Below, one piece after another: positions 8,339 to 17,002 of a stretch of 64,000 nucleotides of DNA. Location: assembly GCA_963850425.1 (NCBI GenBank), contig CAWKLF010000002.1:137277-201276 (forward strand). The letters run 5' to 3'. Each line of letters starts with the position of its first letter. Within the stretch, counting starts at the first letter, position 1. Origin of the DNA: Gp1-AA133 sp963850425 (lineage in GTDB: Bacteria; Acidobacteriota; Terriglobia; Terriglobales; Acidobacteriaceae). The notes beneath the pieces are model-generated. The model saw nothing but the letters and a program-made list of their open reading frames with translations. It was not told the DNA's origin and ran no database searches. A program made the position numbers and the translations under genes.

Positions 8339-9660
8339 TGAAGCTGTGCTTGCGAACGATTTTTCTCTACGCGCTGTTCGCGATACTGGGGCTCGCATCG
8401 CCCGCTTGCGCCGATGTTCTCAAAATCATCGTCAACGACACCATCCAGCCCATCACCGACGAGTTCATCGGCCGTGCCCTCGCGCAAGCCAAAGCTACGG
8501 GCGCGCAGGCGTTGCTGATTGAAATCAACACACCCGGCGGCCTGGTCGATTCCACCCGCGAGATCATCGAGAAGATTGTCGACTCCCCGGTTCCCGTCAT
8601 CGTCTATGTCACGCCCAGCGGATCGCGCGCGGCCTCCGCTGGATTCTTCATTCTGGAGTCCGCCGACATCGCTGCCATGGCGCCGGGAACCAATACCGGC
8701 GCGGCCCATCCCGTCACCCTGGGTGGCGCAAAGATGGACGAGGTGATGAAGCAGAAGATTGAGAACGACCTCGCGGCTTTCATGCGCTCGGTCGCCACCC
8801 GCCGCGGGCGCAACGTCGAGGTAGCCGAAAGCGCGGTGCGCCAGTCCAAGTCCTTCGCGGAACAGGAAGCCCTCTCGCAAAAGCTCATCGACTACGTCGC
8901 CTCCAGCGAAGATGACCTGTTCCGCCAGATCGCGGCCAAGCCCATCAAGCGCTTCGACGGCAAGACCGTCACACTGAATCTTGTCGGACAGCGCATCCAG
9001 CCCTTCGAGATGACGTTGAAGCAGAAGATCCTCGACCACCTGATGGATCCGAACGTCGCCTTCATCCTCCTGGCCGTGGGCCTGCTTTCCCTTTATGTAG
9101 AGTTCAATCACCCTGGCGCCGTGGTGCCGGGGACAGTGGGAATCATCTTCCTGCTGCTGGCGGGGTTCGCGCTCAACCTGCTACCCGTCCGCTTTGCTGC
9201 CCTTGCCTTGATTGCAGTCTCGTTCGCGATGTTTGCGCTGGAGGCCAAGTTCGCCAGCCACGGCGTGCTTACTACGGGAGGCATCGTGCTGCTCACGCTG
9301 GGTGGACTGCTCCTGGTGGATGCGCCAATCCCTGAAATGCGGGTGCGACTGCTCACCGCGCTGGCCGTGAGCATTCCGCTCGGAATCATTACCGCCTTCC
9401 TGATGACCATCGCTCTGCGCGCCCGCCGCAACAAAGTCGTCACCGGAGTGCAGGGCATGGTCGGAGAGATCGGCGTCGCCCAGAGCCCGCTCGTTCCCGA
9501 GGGCAAGGTGTTCGTGCATGGCGAGATCTGGAATGCGATTTCCTCGGCGCCCGTGCCTATCGGATCCAAAGTCGTCGTGCGCCGCGTCAACGGCCTGCAA
9601 CTGGAAGTGACCCCGCTTGCCGTCCCAACTCAGGCTCCCGCTGCAAGCACGGTTCTGTAA
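8338..9660 (+). CDS. nfeD: NfeD-type membrane-bound serine protease (ClpP-class)
   Basis: 440 residues. A signal peptide leads into a ClpP/crotonase-like protease domain (residues about 25-215). ALLIEINTPGGLVDSTREI and GSRAASAGFFI carry the oxyanion-hole and Ser positions of 1510-N type proteases, and a Lys in the helix after PVTLGGAKMDE may complete the dyad. Four or five membrane segments follow (about 235-360), then a C-terminal OB-fold NfeD domain (GVQGMVGEIG...NGLQLEV). These long NfeD proteins work with a stomatin-like partner in membrane quality control. The stomatin-like gene follows 120 bases downstream, as is common. Confidence 0.9.
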   Translation: MKLCLRTIFLYALFAILGLASPACADVLKIIVNDTIQPITDEFIGRALAQAKATGAQALLIEINTPGGLVDSTREIIEKIVDSPVPVIVYVTPSGSRAASAGFFILESADIAAMAPGTNTGAAHPVTLGGAKMDEVMKQKIENDLAAFMRSVATRRGRNVEVAESAVRQSKSFAEQEALSQKLIDYVASSEDDLFRQIAAKPIKRFDGKTVTLNLVGQRIQPFEMTLKQKILDHLMDPNVAFILLAVGLLSLYVEFNHPGAVVPGTVGIIFLLLAGFALNLLPVRFAALALIAVSFAMFALEAKFASHGVLTTGGIVLLTLGGLLLVDAPIPEMRVRLLTALAVSIPLGIITAFLMTIALRARRNKVVTGVQGMVGEIGVAQSPLVPEGKVFVHGEIWNAISSAPVPIGSKVVVRRVNGLQLEVTPLAVPTQAPAASTVL

Positions 9661-9729
9661 TGGAGCCTGCACCTATCCATACAACACCTGGGCCCGCAGC
9701 TAGATCGCAGGATTCCCCAGCAATTGCGG

Positions 9730-9735
9730 TACAAT
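9730..9735 (+). promoter_or_regulatory. -10-like hexamer TACAAT upstream of the slipin gene
   Basis: TACAAT lies 45 bases before the slipin ATG at 9781, in the gap after nfeD. It could give the slipin its own promoter. The -35 region is not recognisable. Confidence 0.3.
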
Positions 9736-9780
9736 CCGCTTCAGACACCGTTTACAACCGTAGCGCCGGGAGGCGCAGCT

Positions 9781-10563
9781 ATGCTTTCTCTGGGTGGCAT
9801 TGCCGTCATCATCTTCGTCATCTACCTTCTCAGTTCCATCAAAATTCTCGCCGAATACGAACGGGGCGTGATCTTCCGCCTCGGCCATCTGCTCTCTCAG
9901 GCCAAGGGGCCGGGCGTGATCCTGGTCTTCGCACCCATCGACCGGATCGTCCGCGTCTCCCTGCGCCAGGAAGCTCTCGAAGTTCCTCCGCAGGACATCA
10001 TCACCCGTGACAACGTAACCCTTAAAGTCAACGCGGTGATCTTCCTGCGCGTGATTGACCCGAACAAGGCCGTGGTCGAAGTATCGAACTACGTCTACCA
10101 GACTTCGCAATTCGCGCAGACCACGCTGCGTTCGGTCCTGGGCGAGCAAGAACTCGACGAACTGCTCTCCCACCGCGAGAAGATCAACCTTCGCCTGCAG
10201 AGCATACTCGACACGCACACTTCGCCCTGGGGGGTCAAAGTCACCAACGTCGAGGTCAAGCAGGTCGACATGCCCGAGTCGATGCTGCGCGCCATGGCCA
10301 AGCAGGCCGAAGCGGAGCGCGAGAAGCGTTCTAAGATTATTCACGCCGAAGGCGAGTTTTCGGCCGCGCAACGCCTGGTCGATGCCGCTAAGCTGCTCGC
10401 CACCGAACCGGTCAGCGTGCAGCTGCGTTACTTGCAGACCTTGACGGAAATCGGCGTCGAGAAAAACACTACGGTGATCTTCCCCGTGCCAGTCGATTTC
10501 TTCTCGGGCCTACAGAAAGTGCTGGGCGGCGGCACAGACACGACTCCGGCAAAAGCTGGATAA
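9781..10563 (+). CDS. slipin (stomatin/SPFH-domain membrane protein)
   Basis: About 260 residues from ATG 9781, which follows GGGAGGC. One N-terminal membrane segment (LGGIAVIIFVIYLLSSIKIL), then an SPFH/band-7 domain with family hallmarks (EYERGVIFRLGHL, GPGVILVFAPIDRI, LRQEALEVPPQDIITRDN, NVEVKQVDMPESMLRAMAKQ), then a helix with EREKRSKIIHAEGE and a C-terminal hydrophobic part. Slipins oligomerise on the membrane and pair with NfeD proteases, as here. An upstream TTG would add 19 residues without membrane character and is unlikely. Confidence 0.92.
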   Translation: MLSLGGIAVIIFVIYLLSSIKILAEYERGVIFRLGHLLSQAKGPGVILVFAPIDRIVRVSLRQEALEVPPQDIITRDNVTLKVNAVIFLRVIDPNKAVVEVSNYVYQTSQFAQTTLRSVLGEQELDELLSHREKINLRLQSILDTHTSPWGVKVTNVEVKQVDMPESMLRAMAKQAEAEREKRSKIIHAEGEFSAAQRLVDAAKLLATEPVSVQLRYLQTLTEIGVEKNTTVIFPVPVDFFSGLQKVLGGGTDTTPAKAG

Positions 10564-10609
10564 GCGCAACTTTTCGATTCGTGACGGGCTAACACCGTTG
10601 GAGACAAGC

Positions 10610-11221
10610 ATGGGTTCTCAGGACACAGAAATCACGCTCGGCACCGGCAAGATGCTGACGTTGTTCTTCGGCTTGGTCGCGCTGTGCGGCCTTTTCTTCG
10701 GTCTCGGCTTCTCGCTCGGCCGCGGCTCCGTTCGCCCGGTGGCGTCGGGCGACCAACTGCAAACCTCGAACGGACCGGCGTTGCATCCCTCAGCCATGAA
10801 GTCAGGCGGTGCGCAGAACCAGAACTCCGACATGACCTTCTATAAGGCGGTGGAGAACAAGGACGCGAACGCCGCTCCCGCGGATACTGCCAAAGACGCG
10901 GCCAAAGCGGACTCTACGAAATCCGACAGCGCGAAATCACAAGCCGACCACGATGCCTCCAAGTCAGGCCCACCCGATCCCATGACCGCAACCTCCGGTC
11001 CGGGCTACTTCGTCCAGGTCGCCGCCGTCAGCAAACCAGACGACGCTCAGGCCTTGGTAGAAGCGCTGAAGAAAAAGCAGTATGCGGCATTCACCGCCAG
11101 CACTTCAGCTGGCGACAAGCTCTTTCATGTGCAAGTAGGTCCCTTCGGCGATCTCAAAGACGCGGAAGCGACCAAGGCCAAACTGGTGAGCGACGGCTAC
11201 AACCCGATTTTGAAAAGATGA
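10610..11221 (+). CDS. SPOR-domain protein, single-pass membrane
   Basis: 203 residues. One membrane segment near residues 15-35 (MLTLFFGLVALCGLFFGLGF). A long Ala/Lys/Asp/Ser-rich linker, repetitive around DAAKADSTKSDSAKSQ, leads to a C-terminal SPOR domain (GYFVQVAAVSKPDDAQALVE to DGYNPIL). SPOR domains bind glycan strands lacking stem peptides, at division septa. The protein would be anchored in the inner membrane with the linker crossing the periplasm, as in FtsN/DedD-like proteins. Start chosen at ATG 10610, preceded by GGAG at normal spacing. Confidence 0.85.
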   Translation: MGSQDTEITLGTGKMLTLFFGLVALCGLFFGLGFSLGRGSVRPVASGDQLQTSNGPALHPSAMKSGGAQNQNSDMTFYKAVENKDANAAPADTAKDAAKADSTKSDSAKSQADHDASKSGPPDPMTATSGPGYFVQVAAVSKPDDAQALVEALKKKQYAAFTASTSAGDKLFHVQVGPFGDLKDAEATKAKLVSDGYNPILKR

Positions 11222-11577
11222 AAGCTACCCGGTTCGCACTGTGTGGCTGATAATCTTTGGCCTGCACGGAGCGCTTGCAGAGCACAGTGCGCCCAGAGTA
11301 TGTTTTATTACTTATAGCTAACTAAACGCCAGGATCGTTTATAGGCTCGCGCGCCACGTCGGACGATCCCTTGGGTCCTCCCAGCCTCCAACAACCCAGC
11401 CATGGGCCTGGAAACGACTGGAATCGACCTTCTGCGTGGCCTCAAGACCCTGCTTTTGACTAACGCCAACCCTCGTAAGCGTATGAAATTGACTATAACT
11501 TATTGATACTGCCTGTAAGTGCTTGATCACCGCCGCGAGTTCGTCGCTCCTGCGCCCATCTTGACCTCCGCCATCGA
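11222..11577. other. intergenic interval between convergent genes
   Basis: About 355 bases between the plus-strand SPOR gene and the minus-strand exported protein. An AT-rich patch (TTTTATTACTTATAGC near 11303) stands out. Short frames are present on both strands, none with recognisable domain content. No clear terminator hairpin with T-run, tRNA or repeat was seen. Confidence 0.35.
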
Positions 11578-12126
11578 TCAAGGCCGCTGGTTGATCATGA
11601 GGTGCGACCAGGGCGTGCCGGCGTACATGATCCAGGCTCCGGATTGTTTTGGTTCGCTCGCCAGCCCGGTGGTCTTGGCGTCGAACGGCCAGAGAATCAT
11701 CCAGTGCGGCGGTTCCTTGATGGGATTGCCGGAGGTCGCGTTAGGATCGCTGGCGCTCCAGTCGGTGCCTCCGGAAAGCATGTAGACGATTCCCGGCTCG
11801 CTGTTGGTAGGCTTCGGCTTGAGCGCGAGGAAGTCGCGTTGCCAGCGCAGCGCGGCCGAGTTCGCACACTGCGGGTCGTCCCCCACCACTCCAGGATGCC
11901 CGGGAAAACAAGTGAACCCGTTCGTGCCCTCGCGCAGCACGGTCTCGGTTCCGTGCTCGTCCTGATCAACAATGCGCGCCTCCTTTGAAATTTCGGCCGG
12001 CCCGGCCGCGAGCGCGCGCGCAATCTTCGCCTCGTTGGTATCTTCTTTCGCTCCCTTCTGTGCATGCGCGACGCCACACACCGTCCAGGCAAGAATTACT
12101 GCGCAACAAAACAAGTTTCGATTCAT
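11578..12126 (-). CDS. exported hypothetical protein
   Basis: 182 residues from ATG 12126, which has a strong GGAGGG six or so bases upstream; the frame is open further upstream, but without good start context. Signal peptide MNRNLFCCAVILAWTVCGVAHA, then a mature domain with two Cys (FTCFPG and DPQCAN) and a C-terminal part rich in Trp and Gly (GGTDWSASDPNA, PPHWMILWPFD). The pattern suggests a periplasmic protein of the kind annotated as hypothetical in Acidobacteriota. I do not recognise a catalytic motif. It is divergent from the gene at 12375. Confidence 0.65.
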   Translation of the reverse strand: MNRNLFCCAVILAWTVCGVAHAQKGAKEDTNEAKIARALAAGPAEISKEARIVDQDEHGTETVLREGTNGFTCFPGHPGVVGDDPQCANSAALRWQRDFLALKPKPTNSEPGIVYMLSGGTDWSASDPNATSGNPIKEPPHWMILWPFDAKTTGLASEPKQSGAWIMYAGTPWSHLMINQRP

Positions 12127-12374
12127 CAGCACCCTCCAGGCCAGCCGTGTCGATCGCGCACCGACGCGACAGAATCTCACATTTGACGAAATGCACAAAA
12201 CGGAACAGGCTTCGAATCTTGCCGAGGCGGACCCCACGCCGCGAAGTGCCTGACTCGGGGCACACCCAATCCTGGAATTACAAACGCTCGCGGACATCTT
12301 GACCGGTTAACTTCGATTTTCTCCTTCGCCACACTTCCCTCTTGCATCCAAGGGGCGAACTCAGGGGGGAACGT

Positions 12375-13022
12375 ATGGACAACTCCGCGGCGGAACAGCT
12401 TCTCGACGAACTGCTCTATGCGATGGAGACTCTGGAGACGCGCTGCGCGGGCGTTCTCCAGTTTCTTAAAGCCGGGGATCACGCAACCGACGAACAACTC
12501 GCGCCCTTCATGGAACAGGCCGCGAACGCGAGCAATGTTCGTTGGCGAGCCGCTCGCTTGCGAATGACCAGCCTGCTTCATTCGGCGATGAAAGACCTGG
12601 AAACCTCCAGCAGCAAAGTCGAGCGAAGCGTAGAGCATGCGGAACCCGCTAGAGAAGAAGCTCGGGCTTCCGGCTCGTCAAAAGATGAGATCCACGCTGA
12701 GCCTGCTCAGGAAACCCCCACGAAGGATTCTTCTGTAGAGGTGGGAGCGGGTAGAAAGACCGATTCTGCACGATCGGATCCTCCAACGAAGGGCGAAATC
12801 TCCCAACCCGACGATTCGCCTAAGGATTCAGGAGTAGAGCAAACCGACGCGGCCCAACCCCAGAAGACACTTCAATCCAAGGACAGGTCCGCGGAAACGA
12901 CTAGCCAAGTTACTCCAGAACCGGAGAGTGCCCAGCCTCACGGCGTCGAGCCGAAGTCTGGGAAAGCGGGGGAAAAACCTGAGGCACTCGAGAAGAAACC
13001 GGGGGAGCAGAACGCAGCGTAG
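12375..13022 (+). CDS. hypothetical protein with helical N-terminus and long charged disordered tail
   Basis: 215 residues from ATG 12375, preceded by GGGGGGAA. The first 80 residues form helices (AAEQLLDELLYAMETLETRC, later QAANASNVRWRAARLRM). The rest is low-complexity, rich in Glu, Lys, Ser, Pro and Asp, and probably disordered. No membrane segment. The family is not recognised. A 22-base stretch at 12333-12354 upstream is nearly the same as one upstream of the anti-sigma factor gene at 61546. Confidence 0.6.
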   Translation: MDNSAAEQLLDELLYAMETLETRCAGVLQFLKAGDHATDEQLAPFMEQAANASNVRWRAARLRMTSLLHSAMKDLETSSSKVERSVEHAEPAREEARASGSSKDEIHAEPAQETPTKDSSVEVGAGRKTDSARSDPPTKGEISQPDDSPKDSGVEQTDAAQPQKTLQSKDRSAETTSQVTPEPESAQPHGVEPKSGKAGEKPEALEKKPGEQNAA

Positions 13023-13140
13023 GCGGTGCCGATCCGTCAGGACAACAGCCGTCAGCTGAAGTAGTTCTACGTAACTTGGGTTTTGCGGCACGCCGGAACA
13101 GGCTGCGGAAAAGTCCGTCCCCCGTCTAAAGCGAACCTCG

Positions 13141-13193
13141 GCGGCTAAAGCCGCTCTACTCTGCATCTTTTACGGCACGACTGAAGTCGTGCC
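13141..13193. repeat. dispersed composite hairpin repeat, copy 1
   Basis: Two palindromes close together: GCGGCTAAAGCCGC (13141-13154) and GGCACGACTGAAGTCGTGCC (13174-13193), the second a perfect 8-bp stem with a 4-base loop. Related copies occur near 59835 and 62555, and a degraded one near 63236. It lies downstream of the 12375 gene and downstream (minus strand) of the TPR fragment. Confidence 0.75.
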
Positions 13194-13267
13194 CTTTCAA
13201 AACACAAATGGCAAGGAAGCTTTCTCGTAGCTATAAGTGCGCTGATACGGCCCACTGGCGCTCCTAC

Positions 13268-14398
13268 CTACCATCTAGAACGAAAACTCCTGCATAGGCA
13301 ATCCGGCTCAGGCGAAGCCAAGCGCCTGACCAGTTCCTGAAAACGCCGATCTTTCCGCATGGGATCGAGTTGCGGTTCCACCTGGAGATAACCCAGCCAA
13401 ATGGAACGTTGGTCGAAGGCTTTCTGCAACCAGGCAAAGGCCTCGTCGTAGTCCCGCAGGCCTGCATGAATCAACGCGGTCTCGAAAGGAGCAACGTACT
13501 TTCGTGCGGCCATCGCATGGAGCCGCTTCAGCAGAGAGCACACCTTCTCCTGTTCTCCGGCGATGGCATAGCCTGGCGCAAGCCGCGCCAGCGCAAAGGT
13601 GCTGTCATCGCTGAGCCGCGCCGCGTTTTTCAGCGCAGCGAGCGCGGGCTTGAAAATGCTCTTCTGCAGGTACACCTGCACCTGCAATATGTGCACAAAG
13701 AAAAAGTGCGGATCTATGTCGAGCGCGGCCTGGTAGTGCTCGAGAGCCGGATCGTACCGTCGCTTGAAGTAGTGGATGCGGCCAACATCGGTACGGAAGA
13801 TGACCGAGAGCGGATCCATGGACAGCGCCTTCTCTTTATCCTTGAGCGCTTCAGCGTGGCACTGCTGCATGCCAAGAAGGGTTCCCCGCCAGTGATAAGC
13901 CTCGGCACATCCGGGGTTTAACTCGAGGGCGCGCCGAAACTGCTGTTCGGCCCTGGGCCAATCCCATTCATAATCGCGCATGACGACCCCCAGTGCGGCG
14001 TGAGCCTCGGCCAAAGATGGGTCCAATTCAAGAGCCTTTCGGGCTGCGCTTTGCGCCCTGGGATAGGCTTCGTGCGGGGCGAGCGCGCAGTAGTAGCCGA
14101 GCATGTTGTAGCAATCCGCCACCCCGACATACGCCTCGGCCCAGGTGGGATCGTTCGCAATGGCGCGGTCGAAATATGAGAGCGCTCTCTTCACACTCTC
14201 TTCGGTGCGCTTGTTACGGTGATAGCGTCCCTTCAGCAAGAGCTCGTGAGCTTGCGGATCGACCGGACGAGCTCTTTCCAAACGCGCTTCTTCTTCGGGC
14301 GTGAGCATGATGCGCACCTGGCCGGCGACCTGGCACGCAATCTCATCTTGCAGAGACAGGACATCGCGGAAGTCGCGCTCGTAACTCTCCGCCCACAA
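13268..14398 (-). CDS. TPR-repeat C-terminal part of a frameshifted winged-helix regulator
   Basis: About 375 residues continuing, in another frame, the protein whose start is at 15075. It opens with WAESYERDFRDVLSLQDEIA, which in intact relatives follows directly on a stretch like ITAQLI..DQHL. TPR repeats follow (DPTWAEAYVGVADCYNMLGY, GCAEAYHWRGTLLGM, YDPALEHYQAALDIDPHFF), and the end is LDPMRKDRRFQELVRRL. The apparent TTG start at 14398 is an artefact of the frame break. Read together with the upstream part this is one gene of roughly 600 codons. Confidence 0.8.
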   Translation of the reverse strand: MWAESYERDFRDVLSLQDEIACQVAGQVRIMLTPEEEARLERARPVDPQAHELLLKGRYHRNKRTEESVKRALSYFDRAIANDPTWAEAYVGVADCYNMLGYYCALAPHEAYPRAQSAARKALELDPSLAEAHAALGVVMRDYEWDWPRAEQQFRRALELNPGCAEAYHWRGTLLGMQQCHAEALKDKEKALSMDPLSVIFRTDVGRIHYFKRRYDPALEHYQAALDIDPHFFFVHILQVQVYLQKSIFKPALAALKNAARLSDDSTFALARLAPGYAIAGEQEKVCSLLKRLHAMAARKYVAPFETALIHAGLRDYDEAFAWLQKAFDQRSIWLGYLQVEPQLDPMRKDRRFQELVRRLASPEPDCLCRSFRSRW

Positions 14399-14421
14399 AT
14401 GCTGGTCGCTCGGGGCATGAA

Positions 14422-15075
14422 TCAGCGGGCGGTAATCCGGATACGCTCGCCCGAACGAAGAACCGATCCCTCCAACACGGCGTCGACGTTCAGTTCGCGC
14501 GCGATCCGAGGCAAGGACTTGCGGGTTCCCCTGTATTGCATGGCCGAAGTGCGGGAGATGACGCGCAGTTTTTCAATTTTAGCCAGGCTGGTGATGAGTG
14601 CTTCGGTCATGCCGTCGGCGAAATAGTCTTGCGCGGGATCGCCGGATAGATTCCCCAGGGACAGGATTGCGAGGGCGCGAATGTGCGTCGGGTTGGGTCC
14701 GCCCGCATGGGACTGCGGCGAGTCTGGATCAGCGCCCAGTTTCTCGACGGGCGTGAGGAATTTGTAGCCTCGGCGCGGAAGAGTCTGGATATAGCGCGGC
14801 GCGGTGGCGGAGTCGCCCAGGGTGTCGCGCAGGCGAGCGATGGCATTGTGCAGGCTGTGCTCAAAATCGACGAAGGTGTCGGAAGTCCAGAGCTGGCCAC
14901 GAAGTTCTTCGCGGGTGACTACGTCTCCGGCCCGCCTCAGCAGGATTTCAAGTACCTGCAGGGGTGGTCCCTGCAGCCGCAGCTTCGCTCCCCGCTTGCG
15001 CAATTCGCCGGCGCGGGTGCCGAGTTCGAAGATGCCAAAACGCAGGACACGCGCGGCTGGAGCCGGGTTCGGCAT
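14422..15075 (-). CDS. CadC/ToxR-type winged-helix N-terminal part of the same frameshifted regulator
   Basis: 217 residues. Residues 8-105 are a transcriptional-regulatory C-terminal-type winged helix (LRFGIFELGTRAGELRK, LEILLRRAGDVVTREELRGQ, LHNAIARLRDTLGDSA, RYIQTLPRRGYKFLTPV). After a linker comes a FlgO-like segment (LSLGNLSGDPAQDYFADGMT, VISRTSAMQYRGTRKSL, VDAVLEGSVLRSGERIRITA). The frame stops at 14422-14424. Shifting by one base just before the stop gives LIHAPSDQHLWAESYERD, the normal family continuation. One base is therefore missing around 14424-14431. Such one-component regulators with TPRs are numerous in Acidobacteriota. Confidence 0.8.
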   Translation of the reverse strand: MPNPAPAARVLRFGIFELGTRAGELRKRGAKLRLQGPPLQVLEILLRRAGDVVTREELRGQLWTSDTFVDFEHSLHNAIARLRDTLGDSATAPRYIQTLPRRGYKFLTPVEKLGADPDSPQSHAGGPNPTHIRALAILSLGNLSGDPAQDYFADGMTEALITSLAKIEKLRVISRTSAMQYRGTRKSLPRIARELNVDAVLEGSVLRSGERIRITAR

Positions 15076-15177
15076 ATCGTGTTCCGCCGATGCGGGCTCA
15101 GGCTATCACAAAATGTTGCGATCCACTGACGGGCGGGGCATAATCCGGGGCCGAAACTCCTCAAGGACGATGACGAA

Positions 15178-16152
15178 ATGAAGATGCCCCGGACTCGACC
15201 CCTCTTGCTCTTACAAACACTGTTGGCCGTAACGATATGGCCCTGCGCGAGGGCTCAAACCCCGGCGCCCAACGAGGCATTATCGGTCCGCGGAAAAGAG
15301 CATTACGTGATGCGCGACGGCTTGCGGATTTATCTCTGGGAAAAATACCTGCCGGAACAGGAGTCGTTTTTTGGACGCACGGGAAAAGTCGTCCTGCTGG
15401 TGCACGGAGGAACCCGGTCGGGGCGTTCCATCTATGACCTGCAAATCCGCGACTATTCGCTGATGGACTTCCTTGCCCGAAACGATTACGACGTGTGGTC
15501 CATCGACATCCACGGGTACGGACACTCCGACAAGGGCAGTGACTGGATCGATGCGCATTCGGCCGCGGCGGATATCGCTTCGGCAGTCGATTACATCACG
15601 AAGCTGAGAGGCCTCGGCAAGATCGATTTATTCGGCGCCTCTGCCGGCACGCAACGAGCGGGCGTCTATGCCATGGAACACCCCGACAAGGTCGCCAAGC
15701 TCATTCTGCATGCAGCCTTCTGGAAAGCAACTGCCGAATTCCGCGAAATGAACCGCAAGAGAATTGAAAATGGGGGCCAACCGCTTCCGCGCACGCGTCC
15801 GACCACCGAGGCCGATTTCCGGGAAGGATTTGTACCAGGCCAGTTCGAACAGGATGTAGTCGAAGCGAGCGTGAAGGTAGGTATGGAGACCGATCTGCAA
15901 CGGCCCAACGTTTTCGTGGAATATACGAAGCTCCCGCTTCTGGATCCAACCCGGATCACTGTACCCACTCTCATTATTCACGGGGAGAAAGACTTCCTCG
16001 CCAAAGAGGAAGATCTCCTGCCCTTCTATTCACAGCTGAATACGCGCGACAAAAGTTACGTGCTGCTTCCCGACAGCGGGCATATGATGCTCCTGGAAAA
16101 GAACCACCGCCGACTGCAGTATGAAATCCTGGCTTTTCTCGATCGTCCCTAG
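15178..16152 (+). CDS. exported alpha/beta hydrolase
   Basis: 324 residues with a signal peptide (PLLLLQTLLAVTIWPCARAQ). The alpha/beta hydrolase fold is clear: VVLLVHGGTRSG provides the oxyanion loop, DLFGASAGTQRAG contains the nucleophile Ser in a G-x-S-x-G elbow, PTLIIHGEKDFLAKEED supplies the acid, and LPDSGHMMLLEKN supplies the His. Substrate is unknown; relatives include esterases and lipases. AAGGA lies about 10 bases before the ATG and a CATAAT -10 candidate sits at 15139-15144. It is divergent from the winged-helix regulator, about 100 bases away. Confidence 0.85.
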   Translation: MKMPRTRPLLLLQTLLAVTIWPCARAQTPAPNEALSVRGKEHYVMRDGLRIYLWEKYLPEQESFFGRTGKVVLLVHGGTRSGRSIYDLQIRDYSLMDFLARNDYDVWSIDIHGYGHSDKGSDWIDAHSAAADIASAVDYITKLRGLGKIDLFGASAGTQRAGVYAMEHPDKVAKLILHAAFWKATAEFREMNRKRIENGGQPLPRTRPTTEADFREGFVPGQFEQDVVEASVKVGMETDLQRPNVFVEYTKLPLLDPTRITVPTLIIHGEKDFLAKEEDLLPFYSQLNTRDKSYVLLPDSGHMMLLEKNHRRLQYEILAFLDRP

Positions 16153-16200
16153 GTGAGGCTCCGTGTCTGTTCACAACCTCGCAATTCGGGTTGGCGGATA

Positions 16201-16884
16201 TCAGTACCGATGCATGAAAAAGTACACCAGCGCGATGATCACGAGCAAAGTCAGCAGGAAACGAACGATGGGATGGATGCGGGTGGGTTCAGGGGTGATC
16301 GGCGTATTGGCGATGGCCGAATTGTTGAAAGACGTATCCCCCGGGCTTCCGGTCGTGAACTGGAATTGAGGTTTCTTCAGGTTGCTGGTTTGTGAAAAAA
16401 CAGGTTGGGCCACCCCGGCGCCATCTATGGCCGGCGCGGCATCCAGCGTTATGTCCCCCTTCTCGGTGGTATAGACCTGCAGATCGCGGCCGCTGAGTTG
16501 CGTGGCGAGCTGTTCCGAAAGATGCGGAAAGTGCTTGTCGATGAAACCGAGCAGTTGCTCCGCCGTGTGATCCAGTTTTTCGTGAGTCGCCGGGTTGATG
16601 CCCATCTTGTCCGTCTCTTCGGAATGCACGGCGAAACCGCCTTCCGGCTTGCGGTCAATGTGTACCTGAAAACTGAGTTGCTTGCCCTGCGACGGAATCT
16701 GCAGACCCGGGAACGTTTCGCCAAGAGCGGCAGCCAGCCTGGCCTGAATCATCTGCTGCAATTCCTCGCGCGTCGGGGCCTCGATCGCCGGCACGGTGGG
16801 ATCGGCCGCGCGCGCGATGAATCCACCCTCGGGCTTCGGCTCAATCTTGTAGACGAAGCGTTGCACCAGGTGCTTCAGTTCCAT
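16201..16884 (-). CDS. tail-anchored hypothetical protein with two HicB-like repeats
   Basis: 227 residues. Two similar stretches, EPKPEGGFIARA near residue 15 and DRKPEGGFAVHS near residue 77, recall the HicB-type partial RNase-H fold signature, with EAPTREELQQMIQARLAAAL after the first as in HicB antitoxins. A Pro/Thr-rich linker leads to a single C-terminal membrane segment (FLLTLLVIIALVYFFM) with only a few residues after it. No HicA-like toxin gene is adjacent. The HicB likeness is by eye and weak; the membrane tail is clear. Confidence 0.6.
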   Translation of the reverse strand: MELKHLVQRFVYKIEPKPEGGFIARAADPTVPAIEAPTREELQQMIQARLAAALGETFPGLQIPSQGKQLSFQVHIDRKPEGGFAVHSEETDKMGINPATHEKLDHTAEQLLGFIDKHFPHLSEQLATQLSGRDLQVYTTEKGDITLDAAPAIDGAGVAQPVFSQTSNLKKPQFQFTTGSPGDTSFNNSAIANTPITPEPTRIHPIVRFLLTLLVIIALVYFFMHRY

Positions 16885-17002
16885 GGATGAGGATTGTAGC
16901 GTGATCGGAGGCGAGCAGGTGAGGTTACGTCGGTGCTGCGGAGAAGCGGGTGCCAGAGAAAGCTGTCGTCCCTGAGTGGGCTGGCCAGGTCGACGTTATC
17001 TT

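Noticed and set aside
7987..9111. 374-codon minus-strand frame opposite the TPR and nfeD genes
   Set aside because: Antisense shadow of conserved coding sequence; no domain or ribosome site.
11339..11581. 80-codon minus-strand frame in the gap downstream of the SPOR gene
   Set aside because: No recognisable domain, no ribosome site near the start and codon use unlike neighbours.
13023..13267. possible CRISPR-like repeats around the hairpins
   Set aside because: Only two different palindromes occur once each, without regular spacers; they match a dispersed repeat family.
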